A DNA stretch of 64,000 bases from Cellulomonas cellasea (lineage in GTDB: Bacteria; Actinomycetota; Actinomycetes; Actinomycetales; Cellulomonadaceae): contig NZ_BJLR01000019.1 in the NCBI RefSeq assembly GCF_006538745.1, forward strand, positions 62,001-126,000, given 5' to 3'. The stretch's first letter is position 1, and each line of letters opens with the position of its first letter. This document shows, one piece after another, positions 8,864-17,212 of the stretch. A program made the position numbers and the translations under genes. The notes beneath the pieces were generated by a model. That model was given only the letters and a program-made list of their open reading frames with translations. It did no database searches and was not told the DNA's origin.

Positions 8864-8900
8864 GTCCGTTTCGACCCGTCTCAACCGTCCCGAAACGGAC
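8864..8900. promoter_or_regulatory. Perfect 10-bp inverted repeat between mraZ and moxR
   Basis: GTCCGTTTCG (8864-8873) pairs perfectly with CGAAACGGAC (8891-8900) across a 17-nt loop, in a locally less GC-rich stretch. No gene ends here, since mraZ and moxR diverge, so it is more likely an operator or RNA element than a terminator. Confidence 0.4.
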
Positions 8901-8936
8901 ACCCCCGGTGCCCCGCGCGACGGCGGACGGGGCGCC

Positions 8937-8960
8937 GTGGAGCGAAGTGGGGAGGCGTGG
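8937..8960 (+). promoter_or_regulatory. Three phased GTGG repeats upstream of moxR
   Basis: GTGG begins at 8937, 8947 and 8957, exactly one helical turn apart, about 100 bp before the moxR start and reading toward it. The layout matches the MraZ-type triplet at the mraZ promoter. The unexplained 435-bp intergenic region (8624-9058) otherwise shows no gene. Confidence 0.45.
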
Positions 8961-9058
8961 ACGGACCCCGGGCGACCGCCGCGCGAGTTCACCCGTACGG
9001 CGCACGTGCAACCCGTCCGGCCCCGTACGCTCGTCCTAGCCCGCCGAAGGAGTCGACA

Positions 9059-10063
9059 ATGCTGCAGGCCGTCCCCACGACAGCCGAGCTCCACACGCTC
9101 GTGCAGACCACCAACCGGATGCGCGCCGGGATCGAGCAGGTCGTCACCGGCCGCTCCGAGCTCGTGCGCACGACGGTCGCCGTCCTCCTCGCCGAGGGGC
9201 ACCTGCTGCTCGAGGACGTCCCGGGGGTCGGCAAGACGACCCTCGCGAAGGCGCTCGCCCGGACCATCGACTGCTCCGTCGGCCGGATCCAGTTCACCCC
9301 CGACCTGCTGCCGAGCGACCTCACCGGCGTCAACATCTTCCGGAGCCAGACGCACGAGTTCGAGTTCCGCCCGGGACCGCTCTTCGCGCACGTCGTCATC
9401 GGCGACGAGATCAACCGGGCTTCCCCCAAGACCCAGTCCGCCCTGCTCGAGTGCATGCAGGAGGCGCAGGCCACGGTCGACGGGCAGACGTACCCGCTGC
9501 CGCGGCCGTTCCTCGTCGTCGCGACGCAGAACCCGGTCGAGATGGAAGGCACCTACCCGCTGCCCGAGGCGCAGCGCGACCGGTTCATGGCCCGGCTGAC
9601 CGTCGGCTACCCGAGCATCGAGTCCGAGCTCGACATGCTCGACCTGCAGGAGACGTCCGACCCGCTCGACGGCATGCAGCCGGTCACCGACGCGGAGCAG
9701 GTCGCCCGGCTGATCGCGACCGCGCGCCGGCTGTACGCCGCGCCGTCCGTCAAGCGCTACATCGTCGAGCTCGTCACCGCGACCCGCGAGGACCACGCGC
9801 TGCGCCTCGGCGCCTCCCCCCGCGCCGCGATCCAGCTGCTGCGGGCCGCCAAGTCCCTCGCCGCGATGTCCGGACGGGACCACGTGCTCCCCGACGACGT
9901 GCAGCAGCTCGCCGAGGCCGTCCTCGCGCACCGCCTCCTGCCGAGCACCGAGTCGCGCCTCTCCGGCCGCACGACGAGCGACACCGTCCGGGAGATCGTC
10001 GAGCGCATCCCGCTCCCCACGAGCGGCACGGGCATCCCGCGCGAGCGGCGGGCGACGGGCTGA
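9059..10063 (+). CDS. MoxR-family AAA+ ATPase
   Basis: MoxR ATPases act as chaperones that assemble or activate partner complexes, often with VWA-domain or DUF58 proteins. This 334-residue protein has Walker A LLEDVPGVGKTTLAKALA (about residue 57), Walker B with IGDEINRASPKTQSALLECMQEAQATV, and sensor motif VVATQNPVEMEGTYPLPEAQRDRF. ATG 9059 is preceded by GAAGGAG at 6-nt spacing, so the long upstream open frame is not used. It starts a three-gene operon with DUF58 and transglutaminase genes, joined by overlapping stop/start codons. The client is unknown; the context suggests a cell-envelope role. Confidence 0.93.
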   Translation: MLQAVPTTAELHTLVQTTNRMRAGIEQVVTGRSELVRTTVAVLLAEGHLLLEDVPGVGKTTLAKALARTIDCSVGRIQFTPDLLPSDLTGVNIFRSQTHEFEFRPGPLFAHVVIGDEINRASPKTQSALLECMQEAQATVDGQTYPLPRPFLVVATQNPVEMEGTYPLPEAQRDRFMARLTVGYPSIESELDMLDLQETSDPLDGMQPVTDAEQVARLIATARRLYAAPSVKRYIVELVTATREDHALRLGASPRAAIQLLRAAKSLAAMSGRDHVLPDDVQQLAEAVLAHRLLPSTESRLSGRTTSDTVREIVERIPLPTSGTGIPRERRATG

Positions 10064-11316
10064 TGCGCGTCCGCCTGACCGCGCGCGGTGTCGGGCTCGC
10101 CACGGCCGGACTGGCCGCGACGGTCGTCGGCGTCGTGATCGGCGCCGTGGACCTCGTGCGGATCGGCACGCTCGCGCTGCTGCTCGTGGTCGCGGCGCTC
10201 GTGGGCGTGGGCGTGCTCGACCCCGCTCGCGGTCGCCACCGGCTCCAGGTCCACCGGACCGTCAGCCCCAACCCGGTGCACGCCGGCCAGCGCGCCGACG
10301 TCGAGGTCGCGGTCTTCGCGGCGGACACGGCCGGACGTGCACGGCTCGCTGGGCTCCGGCTCGGGGAGCAGGCCTCCGCGGAGCTCTCGGGCGGGCGGCC
10401 GCTGCGCGCGCACGTGAGCCGCGCGCCGCACCGCGTGGCGCTCGCCTACCCGGTCGTCGCCGCGCGGCGCGGCCGCTGGGCCCTCGGACCGCTCGTCGTG
10501 ACCCGCACCGACCCGTTCGGCGTCGCGCGCGCGACGACGTCCCTCGGCGAGCACGCGGACGTCGCCGTGTGGCCGGCCGTCACGGCGCTCCCGGTGCCGC
10601 GCGAGGTGCTCGCGGGCGAGCCGGACCGCGTTGCGCTCGGCGCCCGCTCGCCCTCGACCGACGACGCCGCGCTGCGCGACTACCGCCTCGGCGACGACCT
10701 GCGCCGCGTGCACTGGCGCAGCAGCGCGCGCCGCGGCGAGCTCATGGTGCGCTCCGACGAGCGCGCGGGCATGCGCCCCGTGAGCGTCCTCCTCGACCCG
10801 TCGACGCGCGCCGTCTCGCTCGAGTGGAGCATCTCGCTCGCGTCCTCGGTCGCGCTCGCGATGCTCGACGCCGGGCACCCGGTGCGCCTCGTCGGCGGCC
10901 CGCTCGGCCAGGACGACCGGCGCACGGCCCGCCACGTCCAGGGACGGGCGAGCGGCAACGCCCGTGCCGAGCTGCTCGACCGGACGATCGACGTGGGCGT
11001 CGCGGAGTCCCCCGCGGCTGCCGACGCCGACCTGCTCGCCGCGGCGCGGCTGCTGCAGACGACCGACGCGGGCGGCGAGGTCGTCCTCGCCGTCCTCGGA
11101 CCGCTGTCCGCCCGGTCCCGGGCGGCGCTCGCGAGCCTCACCGACACGGCACAGGGATGGGCGATGGTGCGCACCGCAGACGGGTCGGCGACCCAGGACC
11201 GCGAGGCCGAGCACACCGTGCGGGCGCTCCGGCGAGCCGGGTGGCGCGCGTGCCCCGTGACGCCCGGCGAGGACATCGGCGAGTGCTGGCTGCGGCTGCT
11301 GGGGTCCGCGCGATGA
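10063..11316 (+). CDS. DUF58 domain membrane protein
   Basis: This 417-residue protein has two N-terminal membrane helices (about residues 8-55) and a C-terminal DUF58 domain. The domain's signature LRDYRLGDDLRRVHWRSSARRGELMVR is followed by a VWA-like fold region. DUF58 proteins are regularly encoded with MoxR and transglutaminase-like proteins; the biochemical role is not established. ATG 10063 shares its first base with the moxR stop (TGATG), and its own stop overlaps the next start. It is probably the membrane adaptor of the MoxR ATPase. The upstream extension of the frame is a moxR shadow. Confidence 0.9.
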   Translation: MRVRLTARGVGLATAGLAATVVGVVIGAVDLVRIGTLALLLVVAALVGVGVLDPARGRHRLQVHRTVSPNPVHAGQRADVEVAVFAADTAGRARLAGLRLGEQASAELSGGRPLRAHVSRAPHRVALAYPVVAARRGRWALGPLVVTRTDPFGVARATTSLGEHADVAVWPAVTALPVPREVLAGEPDRVALGARSPSTDDAALRDYRLGDDLRRVHWRSSARRGELMVRSDERAGMRPVSVLLDPSTRAVSLEWSISLASSVALAMLDAGHPVRLVGGPLGQDDRRTARHVQGRASGNARAELLDRTIDVGVAESPAAADADLLAAARLLQTTDAGGEVVLAVLGPLSARSRAALASLTDTAQGWAMVRTADGSATQDREAEHTVRALRRAGWRACPVTPGEDIGECWLRLLGSAR

Positions 11317-13592
11317 CCGGGACCGGGATGCTGCCGCGCGGGATCCGGTCGGTCCTCGGCTCGGCGCTCGTGGCCGTCGCGACGTGCGGCAGCCTGCTCG
11401 CGCTGTCCGGCCTGCTCGCGCCGGGCCGCTGGACGACGGCCGCCGTCGTGACGGTGCTCCTGCTCGCGGGCGTCACCGCGGGCGTGCGGCACGTGACGCG
11501 CTCGTGGTGGGCGCCGTCGCTCACCGGCCTCGTGCTGCTCGTGCTCGGGGTCCTCGTGGTCTACGGCGGCCCACCCGGACGGGTCCAGGTGGTGCCCGAC
11601 ACCGGCTCGGTCGAGCGCCTGCTCGCCGCGGTCCGCGAGGCCGTCGCGCTGATCAACGCCGCGCTCGTGCCGATGGTCGCGAGCCGCCCGGTCGAGATGC
11701 TCGTCGTCGTCGGCGCCGCGTCCGCGTTCCTCGTCGCCGACGCGCTCGCGATCGGCCTCGGTGCACCGGCGTGGTCCGGCCTCGTGCTCGGGTTCCTGTG
11801 GATCCCGACGGTCGTCCTGGGCTTCCCGGCGTCGGGCTGGGCGCTGTTCTGGGCCGGCCTGGCGTTCCTGCTGCTGCTCGCGCTGAGCGTCGCACCGCCC
11901 GCGTCGTCCGAGCAGGGTCCACGGCGCGCCGTCGAGGCGCTCTCGGGCGCGGCGGCCATCGTCGTCCTCACGCTCGTCGCCGGTCCCCTGGTCGCCGCCG
12001 CACCCGGGTGGGCGTCCCTCGACCTCCCCCAGCTCGGCTCCGGTCCCGTCGGTCCCCTGCGTCTGAGCGACGACCTCGACCTGCGCGAGAGCCTCGGGGC
12101 CCGCTCGAGCCAGGTCGTCCTGCGGTACACCGTGACGGCGCCCGACGGCAGCACCGGCACAGAGCCCCAGCCGACCGCGAGCGACCTCACCGCGCCGACC
12201 GACGCGCGCCTGATCGGGCCGCTGCGTGCCTTCACGTTGCGCGACTTCGACGGGCGGAGCTGGCAGCGGACCGAGGCGGGGGAGCTCGCGAGCTGGGACC
12301 CCGAGCGGCTGCTCACGTCGGACCCCGGGCTCGCCGGCAGGGAGCCCGACCCGCAGGGCGGCACGCTCGCCCGGGTCGAGGTGCTCGTCGAGGGCCTGCG
12401 CGAGCAGCGGCTGCCGGTCAGCACGTTCCCCCGCACGGTCGCGATCGACGGCTCGTGGTCGTACGACCCCGAGCAGGACGAGGTCGTCGGCAGCCGCAGC
12501 ACGCAGCAGGGCACCGGGTACTCGATGACCGTGCAGGTCCCCGAGATCACCGCGGACTCCCTGCGCGAGCAGGGCGAGGGCACACCGACCGACGCCGAGG
12601 CCTACACCACCGTCCCCGAGACGGAGCACACCGCGGACATCCGCGCGCTCGCCGAGGAGATCACCGCCGAGGCCGACGGGGCCTACGAGCAGGCGCTCGC
12701 GCTGCAGTCCTACTTCCGCGACACCCGCAACTTCACCTACGACACCCGCGTGCCGCCCGCACGCACCGACGACGCCGTGTGGGACTTCCTCGACAGCCGC
12801 CAGGGCTACTGCGTGCAGTTCGCGACGAGCATGACGATGATGGCGCGGCTGCTGGGCATCCCGTCGCGCATCGGCGTCGGGTTCCTGCCCGGAACGCCCA
12901 ACCGGGACCGCGAGTACGTCGTGACCGGGCGGCAGTCCCACGCGTGGCCCGAGCTCTACTTCGCCGGCGCCGGGTGGGTGCGGTTCGAGCCCACCCCGGC
13001 CGTGCAGACCGGCCTCCCGCCGCGGTGGAGCGACCCGCTCGCGCTGCTGACGGGGACCGCCGAGGAGCGCGAGGTCCCGGCCGTCCCGTCCGGCGCGGCG
13101 AGCCAGGCCCCCGTCCCCGGCGCGACGACGGCGCCCGGCACGACCCTCGAGGACGACGGGTTCCCGCTCGCGTGGGTCGGCGTCGGCGCCATCCTCGTGC
13201 TCGTGACGCTGACCGCCGTCGCCGTCCTCCTGCGCCGCCGGCGGGCCGCCCGCGCCGCCGAGCTCGACCCCGAGCAGGCGTGGGAACGGCTGCGCACGCG
13301 GCTCGAGCCGGCCGGTGCCGGGTGGTCCTCCGCGACGACCCCGCGCCAGGCCGTCGAGGTCGTGCGGGCGCGCGTGGCCGAGGCCCACGGGGCGGCGCTC
13401 GGCGTCGAGGCCGAGGCGGCGCTGCGCTCGCTGGCCGGGGCCGTCGAGTCGGAGCGGTACGCCCCGACGCCGGTCGAGGTCTCTGCCGAGGAGCTCGAGA
13501 CGTGGGTCGCGCAGGTCCTGGGCGGGGTGCTGTCGCCGGGCGAGAAGCCCACAGCGGCGCTGGCGACGACGGCGGCGGGGCGCGACGGCTGA
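11313..13592 (+). CDS. Transglutaminase-like membrane protein (TgpA type)
   Basis: A 759-residue protein with about six membrane helices in the first ~220 residues, a large extracytoplasmic part, and one last helix near residue 620 (VGAILVLVTLTAVAVLL) before a cytoplasmic tail. The transglutaminase core shows GYCVQFATSMTMMARLLGIPSR (Cys near residue 500) and QSHAWPELYFAGAGWVRFEPTP (His near 543, plus Glu/Asp). These form a Cys-His-Asp-like triad, so it is likely active as a protease or transamidase on envelope substrates. ATG 11313 overlaps the DUF58 stop. It completes the MoxR/DUF58/transglutaminase module. Three 19-bp tandem repeats follow its stop. Confidence 0.92.
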   Translation: MTGTGMLPRGIRSVLGSALVAVATCGSLLALSGLLAPGRWTTAAVVTVLLLAGVTAGVRHVTRSWWAPSLTGLVLLVLGVLVVYGGPPGRVQVVPDTGSVERLLAAVREAVALINAALVPMVASRPVEMLVVVGAASAFLVADALAIGLGAPAWSGLVLGFLWIPTVVLGFPASGWALFWAGLAFLLLLALSVAPPASSEQGPRRAVEALSGAAAIVVLTLVAGPLVAAAPGWASLDLPQLGSGPVGPLRLSDDLDLRESLGARSSQVVLRYTVTAPDGSTGTEPQPTASDLTAPTDARLIGPLRAFTLRDFDGRSWQRTEAGELASWDPERLLTSDPGLAGREPDPQGGTLARVEVLVEGLREQRLPVSTFPRTVAIDGSWSYDPEQDEVVGSRSTQQGTGYSMTVQVPEITADSLREQGEGTPTDAEAYTTVPETEHTADIRALAEEITAEADGAYEQALALQSYFRDTRNFTYDTRVPPARTDDAVWDFLDSRQGYCVQFATSMTMMARLLGIPSRIGVGFLPGTPNRDREYVVTGRQSHAWPELYFAGAGWVRFEPTPAVQTGLPPRWSDPLALLTGTAEEREVPAVPSGAASQAPVPGATTAPGTTLEDDGFPLAWVGVGAILVLVTLTAVAVLLRRRRAARAAELDPEQAWERLRTRLEPAGAGWSSATTPRQAVEVVRARVAEAHGAALGVEAEAALRSLAGAVESERYAPTPVEVSAEELETWVAQVLGGVLSPGEKPTAALATTAAGRDG

Positions 13593-13600
13593 CCGGCTGA

Positions 13601-13657
13601 GCGGTCGGCGGGTGGTTGCGCGGTCGGCGGGTGGCTGCACGGTCGGCGGGTGGCGGG
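13601..13657. repeat. Tandem 19-bp repeat, three copies
   Basis: The unit GCGGTCGGCGGGTGGTTGC occurs at 13601-13619, then at 13620-13638 and 13639-13657 with one to a few changes. It begins right after the transglutaminase stop. The rest of the 387-bp convergent gap (13593-13979) shows no convincing gene or terminator; open frames there lack family similarity and a start signal. Confidence 0.8.
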
Positions 13658-13979
13658 CCCGCCGCACGCACAGCCGCTCGGCGCGCGAGTCGGCCGCGCC
13701 ATGGCCGGGATGTTCCGCTCACGGGGCCGCACAGGACCGTTCGCGCGCCGACCGGAGCCGCTCGCCGGCATGCATCCGCGACCGCACGGTCACGATCGGG
13801 AGCGCCTCCACCGGCGAGGTCGGGCGCCCGCGTCAGCACACCAGCAGGCTTGACGGAGCGGTCGCGAGCGATCCAGCTCTCGTCACTCGAACGATCCGGC
13901 GCGAGCGGGCTCGTCGATGAGCACGCCCGCCCCGGACACGGCCGTCACCCTCGACGGTCTCCGTGGTGTGCGACCGCGG

Positions 13980-14363
13980 TCAGCGGCCGCCCTCGTCGCG
14001 GCGGTGCTGCCAGCGCTCGTCGAGCCGGCCCATCAGGCCGCCCTGGCGCTTCTTGCGTGGTGGAGTGACACGGCCGTCGGAGCGGACGACACCGGCCGGC
14101 CCCGACTGACGAGGGCTCGCGAACGCGAACGCCACGGCGGCGAACATGATGACGAAGCCGATCACGCCGAGCCATGCCAGCGACGCGGCTGCGCCGGCGA
14201 CGAGCAGCAGCAGTCCGACGACCGCCCCGGCACCAGCGAGCACATAACGGCTCATGGGCTTGCGCCCACGCGCGGTCAACGTGTTCGCGAGCCTGGGATC
14301 GTCAGACGTGAGCTGCCGCTCCATCTGCTCCAGTACGCGTTGCTCGTACTCGGACAGAGGCAT
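13980..14363 (-). CDS. DUF3040 small membrane protein
   Basis: A 127-residue actinobacterial DUF3040 protein. It opens MPLSEYEQRVLEQMERQL, the family signature. Two adjacent membrane helices follow (YVLAGAGAVVGLLLLVAG and LGVIGFVIMFAAVAFAF, about residues 40-85), then a basic Gln/Arg-rich tail. The function is unknown. It sits alone between the transglutaminase operon (convergent) and dinB (same strand). The family is often found near the division and wall cluster in actinobacteria, which fits this place. Confidence 0.88.
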   Translation of the reverse strand: MPLSEYEQRVLEQMERQLTSDDPRLANTLTARGRKPMSRYVLAGAGAVVGLLLLVAGAAASLAWLGVIGFVIMFAAVAFAFASPRQSGPAGVVRSDGRVTPPRKKRQGGLMGRLDERWQHRRDEGGR

Positions 14364-14399
14364 TCCTACCCCCGTACTTCCGTCGAGGACCTGTTCAGA

Positions 14400-15671
14400 T
14401 CAGGATAGGTCCCCGCGGGCGATGTCGGTAGTCGAACGGCGCGCGACCACCCCCGCGGAGGACGCCGGACGCAGTGCGGCCGCGCCGAAACGCTCGCGCA
14501 CGTGGTCCATCACGCGCTCCGCCTCCCGACGACCGGGGCCGATTTCACCCACGGCCTCCTCGAGGGTCGGCTGACGGACGGTGGAGGCGGCCGGGCTGAG
14601 CCCCTCGGCGCGCACGCCGACGAGCCGCACGGGCAGCCCGCCGAGGTCGACGCCGGCCAGCAGGTCGCGCGCCGCGAGGTAGAGCTCGCGCCCCACGTCG
14701 GTCGGCGTCGGGAGCGTGCGGGAGCGTGTGAGCGTCCGGAAGTCCGAGGTGCGGACCTTGACCGTGACGGTGCGGGCGAGCAGGTTCTGGTGCCGCAGGC
14801 GGGCGGCGCAGCGGTCCGCGAGCTCGAGCGCCTGCGTCTGGACGACCGCGAGGTCGGCGACGTCGGACGGGAAGGTCACCTCGGCGCCGATGCTCTTCTC
14901 CTCGCGACCGGCCTGCACCGGGCGCGGGTCGCGCCCCCACGCCAGGTCGTACAGGTGCGCCCCGGCGACGCGACCGACCGCGCGCTGGACGGTCGCCACG
15001 TCGCTGTCGGCGAGCTCCGCGACCGTCCGGATGCCCCAGCGGGCCAGCGAGGCCTCGGTGCGCTCCCCCACGCCCCACAGCGCACCCACCGGCAGCGCGC
15101 GGAGGAACTCGACGGTGGCGACCTTCGGGATGAGCAGGACGCCGTCCGGCTTGGCGTGGCCCGAGGCGAGCTTCGCGACGAACTTGGTGCTCGCGATGCC
15201 GACGGAGCACGTGATGCCGTGCCGGCGATGGACCTGCTCGCGGATCAGCGCGGCGATCCGGGTGGGCGCCCCGAGCCGGCGCCGCGCACCGGCGACGTCG
15301 AGGAACGCCTCGTCGACGCTGACCTGCTCGACGAGCGTCGTGACGTCGCGCAGCACCTGCATGACCGACGTCGAGACCGCGCGGTACGCCTCTTGGTCAG
15401 GCGGGACCACGACGGCGTGGGGGCACATCCGGCGAGCGACAGCCATCGGCATCGCCGAGTGCACCCCGAACGCGCGGGCCTCGTAGGTCGCCGCGAGGAC
15501 GACCGAGCGCTCGGCGCCGCCGACGATGACGGGCAGTCCGCGCAGCTGCGGGCGGCGCGCGAGCTCGACCGACGCGAAGAACGCGTCCATGTCGACGTGC
15601 AGGATCGAGCAGCCGTCCTCCTCCGAACCCCAGTCCCGGCGCAGCGCGGGTGAGCGCGGCGCGCGGCTCAC
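14400..15671 (-). CDS. dinB: DNA polymerase IV (Y-family)
   Basis: This error-prone translesion DNA polymerase is 423 residues long. It has the catalytic carboxylates in HVDMDAFFASVE (near residue 25) and SVDEAFLDV (near residue 120), then the YEARAFGVHSAMPM finger region and a little-finger domain. It ends without an obvious canonical beta-clamp peptide, although the C-terminus is Ser/Arg-rich. GTG 15671 overlaps the stop of the upstream HEPN gene (GTGA), so I discard the ~36 residues read upstream. The pair is transcribed from a promoter with a perfect LexA box (16158-16173), so SOS induction is very likely. Confidence 0.93.
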   Translation of the reverse strand: MSRAPRSPALRRDWGSEEDGCSILHVDMDAFFASVELARRPQLRGLPVIVGGAERSVVLAATYEARAFGVHSAMPMAVARRMCPHAVVVPPDQEAYRAVSTSVMQVLRDVTTLVEQVSVDEAFLDVAGARRRLGAPTRIAALIREQVHRRHGITCSVGIASTKFVAKLASGHAKPDGVLLIPKVATVEFLRALPVGALWGVGERTEASLARWGIRTVAELADSDVATVQRAVGRVAGAHLYDLAWGRDPRPVQAGREEKSIGAEVTFPSDVADLAVVQTQALELADRCAARLRHQNLLARTVTVKVRTSDFRTLTRSRTLPTPTDVGRELYLAARDLLAGVDLGGLPVRLVGVRAEGLSPAASTVRQPTLEEAVGEIGPGRREAERVMDHVRERFGAAALRPASSAGVVARRSTTDIARGDLS

Positions 15672-16123
15672 GACGCCCGCGCAGCGACCAGCCGCGGGCG
15701 CTCGGGCACCGGCGCGAGGTGCTCCGCGCTCTCCTCGAGCAGCGACCGGACCTCGTCGAGGAAGTCCTCCGCGGCGCACAGGACCTGCTCCGCGCGCTCG
15801 GCCGACACCGTCTCGAAGCGCCCGGCCTCGATCGCGGAGCGGAGCCCGGCGCCGCCCGCGAAGTACCCCGTCCAGCGCCCGAGCTCGGGGGCAACCGCGT
15901 CGAGCATCTCCCAGACCGTGCGGGGCGCCCGACGACCGCCCGGCTTCCCCCGCTCGGCGACGACCGCCGCGCCGGCGCGCAGGGCCGCGAGGTGCGCGTG
16001 CGAGAACCGCTCCCAGGGCTCCGGGGAGAACTGCGCCGCGACCAGCTCGGCCTCGGCCCGCTGGACCAGGCTCGCAGCGCGCGGCGGAAGACCCGCGCTC
16101 ACCGTCCGGTGCTCGTGTGCCAC
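15668..16123 (-). CDS. SAV_6107-type HEPN domain protein
   Basis: A 151-residue all-helical protein resembling the SAV_6107 HEPN family: LVQRAEAELVAA, RFSHAHLAALRAGAAVVAERG, and a C-terminal EDFLDEVRSLLEESAEHL helix. HEPN proteins are often RNases or nucleotide-binding toxins, but I cannot show a canonical catalytic site; the RFSHAH stretch only loosely fits RX4H. I chose GTG 16123 because GGAGGAGG stands at proper spacing; the longer frame runs through the LexA box. Its stop overlaps the dinB start, so it is the first gene of an SOS-controlled two-gene operon. A role in DNA-damage response is inferred from context only. Confidence 0.8.
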   Translation of the reverse strand: MAHEHRTVSAGLPPRAASLVQRAEAELVAAQFSPEPWERFSHAHLAALRAGAAVVAERGKPGGRRAPRTVWEMLDAVAPELGRWTGYFAGGAGLRSAIEAGRFETVSAERAEQVLCAAEDFLDEVRSLLEESAEHLAPVPERPRLVAARAS

Positions 16124-16157
16124 TCCCGCCACCTCCTCCGCTGCTGTGGATCCATTA

Positions 16158-16173
16158 TCGAACACGTGTTCGA
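16158..16173. promoter_or_regulatory. LexA (SOS) box between HEPN-dinB and spermidine-synthase-like gene
   Basis: TCGAACACGTGTTCGA is a perfect 16-bp palindrome matching the actinobacterial LexA consensus TCGAAC-N4-GTTCGA. It lies 35 bp upstream of the HEPN start. On the other strand it covers the -35 position of the promoter of the divergent gene (-10-like TACGGT at 16187-16192, GTG at 16199). Confidence 0.88.
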
Positions 16174-16198
16174 ACGGGTCAACCCTTACGGTGGACGC

Positions 16199-17101
16199 GT
16201 GGCCGCACGTGACCGATCGGGACGACGATCCCCAGCCTCCCACCGACCACCCACATCACCGCGGTGGCCGGACGGTCCCGTCCGCGTCCCCACGGGCACC
16301 GTCGAGGTCGTCCGGACGCCCGACGACCCGGACGGCGTCACGCTGCTCGTCAACGGCGTGCCCAGCAGCCACCTCGACCTCGCCGACCCCACCCGCCTCG
16401 ACTTCGAGTACATGCAGCAGATGGCCGCGGTCCTCGACCGGCTCGGCGGACCGCAGGACCCGCTCGCCGTCGTGCACCTCGGCGCGGGCGGCTGCGCGCT
16501 CGCGCGGTACGTGCACGCGACGCGCCCGGGCTCGCGGCAGGTCGCCGTGGAGCTGGACGCCGCCCTCCCCGAGCTCGTGCGCGACTGGTTCGACCTGCCC
16601 CGCGCCCCGGCCCTGCGGATCCGCGCGGGGGACGCGCGCGCCGAGCTCGGCACGCTACCGACGTCGAGCGCGGACGTCGTGGTGCGCGACGTGTTCGCGG
16701 GCGACCGGACGCCCGAGCACGTCACGACGCTCGAGTTCACGACGGACGTGGACCGCGTCCTGCGGGACGGCGGGCTGTACCTCGCGAACTGCGCCGACCG
16801 CCCGCCGCTCGCGCTCGTCCGCGCCGAGGCGGCCACCCTCGCGGCCGTGCTGCCCCACGTCGCGGTGGTCGCCGAGCCCGGTCAGCTCCGGGGACGCCGG
16901 TACGGGAACCTCGTGCTCGCGGCGACCCGCGACCCGGACCTGCTCGACTCCCCCGCGCTCGAGCGCACGCTCCGCTCGCTCGCGACGCCGTCCCGGCTGC
17001 TGCGCGGCGCGGAGCTCGCGGCGTTCGTCGGCTCGGCGCGGCCGCTCCTCGACGCCGCTCCCCTGCTCGCCGACGACGACGCGTGCGACGTGGACGCCTG
17101 A
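16199..17101 (+). CDS. Spermidine synthase-like SAM-fold protein
   Basis: A 300-residue protein with a spermidine-synthase/methyltransferase fold: an N-terminal beta part (VRTPDDPDGVTLLVNGVPSSHLDLADPTRLDFEYMQ), then VVHLGAGGCALARYVHATRP as the nucleotide-binding loop, VAVELDAALPELVRDWFDLP, and VVVRDVFAGDRTPEHVTTLEF. Such stand-alone actinobacterial proteins are annotated as spermidine-synthase-like; the real substrate is unknown. GTG 16199 is chosen because a TACGGT -10-like hexamer ends 6 nt before it (leaderless). The LexA box sits at the -35 position, so SOS control is possible. A strong bidirectional terminator follows at 17131-17174. Confidence 0.8.
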   Translation: MAARDRSGRRSPASHRPPTSPRWPDGPVRVPTGTVEVVRTPDDPDGVTLLVNGVPSSHLDLADPTRLDFEYMQQMAAVLDRLGGPQDPLAVVHLGAGGCALARYVHATRPGSRQVAVELDAALPELVRDWFDLPRAPALRIRAGDARAELGTLPTSSADVVVRDVFAGDRTPEHVTTLEFTTDVDRVLRDGGLYLANCADRPPLALVRAEAATLAAVLPHVAVVAEPGQLRGRRYGNLVLAATRDPDLLDSPALERTLRSLATPSRLLRGAELAAFVGSARPLLDAAPLLADDDACDVDA

Positions 17102-17130
17102 GGCGCCGGCCGCACCCGCGTCCGCCCGGA

Positions 17131-17174
17131 CGTCGACGAGGCCGCCTCCCCGGAGGGAGACGGCCTCGTCGACG
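17131..17174. terminator. Bidirectional terminator hairpin
   Basis: Twenty-base arms (17131-17150 and 17155-17174) pair with two mismatches around a CGGA loop, between the convergent spermidine-synthase-like gene and cspA. It can serve both. Confidence 0.85.
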
Positions 17175-17212
17175 AGCAGCGGGTCGTCAGCGACGGCGCC
17201 GCACGTCGGTGA

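Noticed and set aside
13601-13657. Possible CRISPR-like array
   Set aside because: Units are directly abutting with no spacers; the same applies to the 29-30-bp tract at 54866-54944.
13617-13979. Small genes in the gap after the transglutaminase gene
   Set aside because: Open frames lack ribosome-binding sites and family similarity and overlap repeats or the DUF3040 gene.
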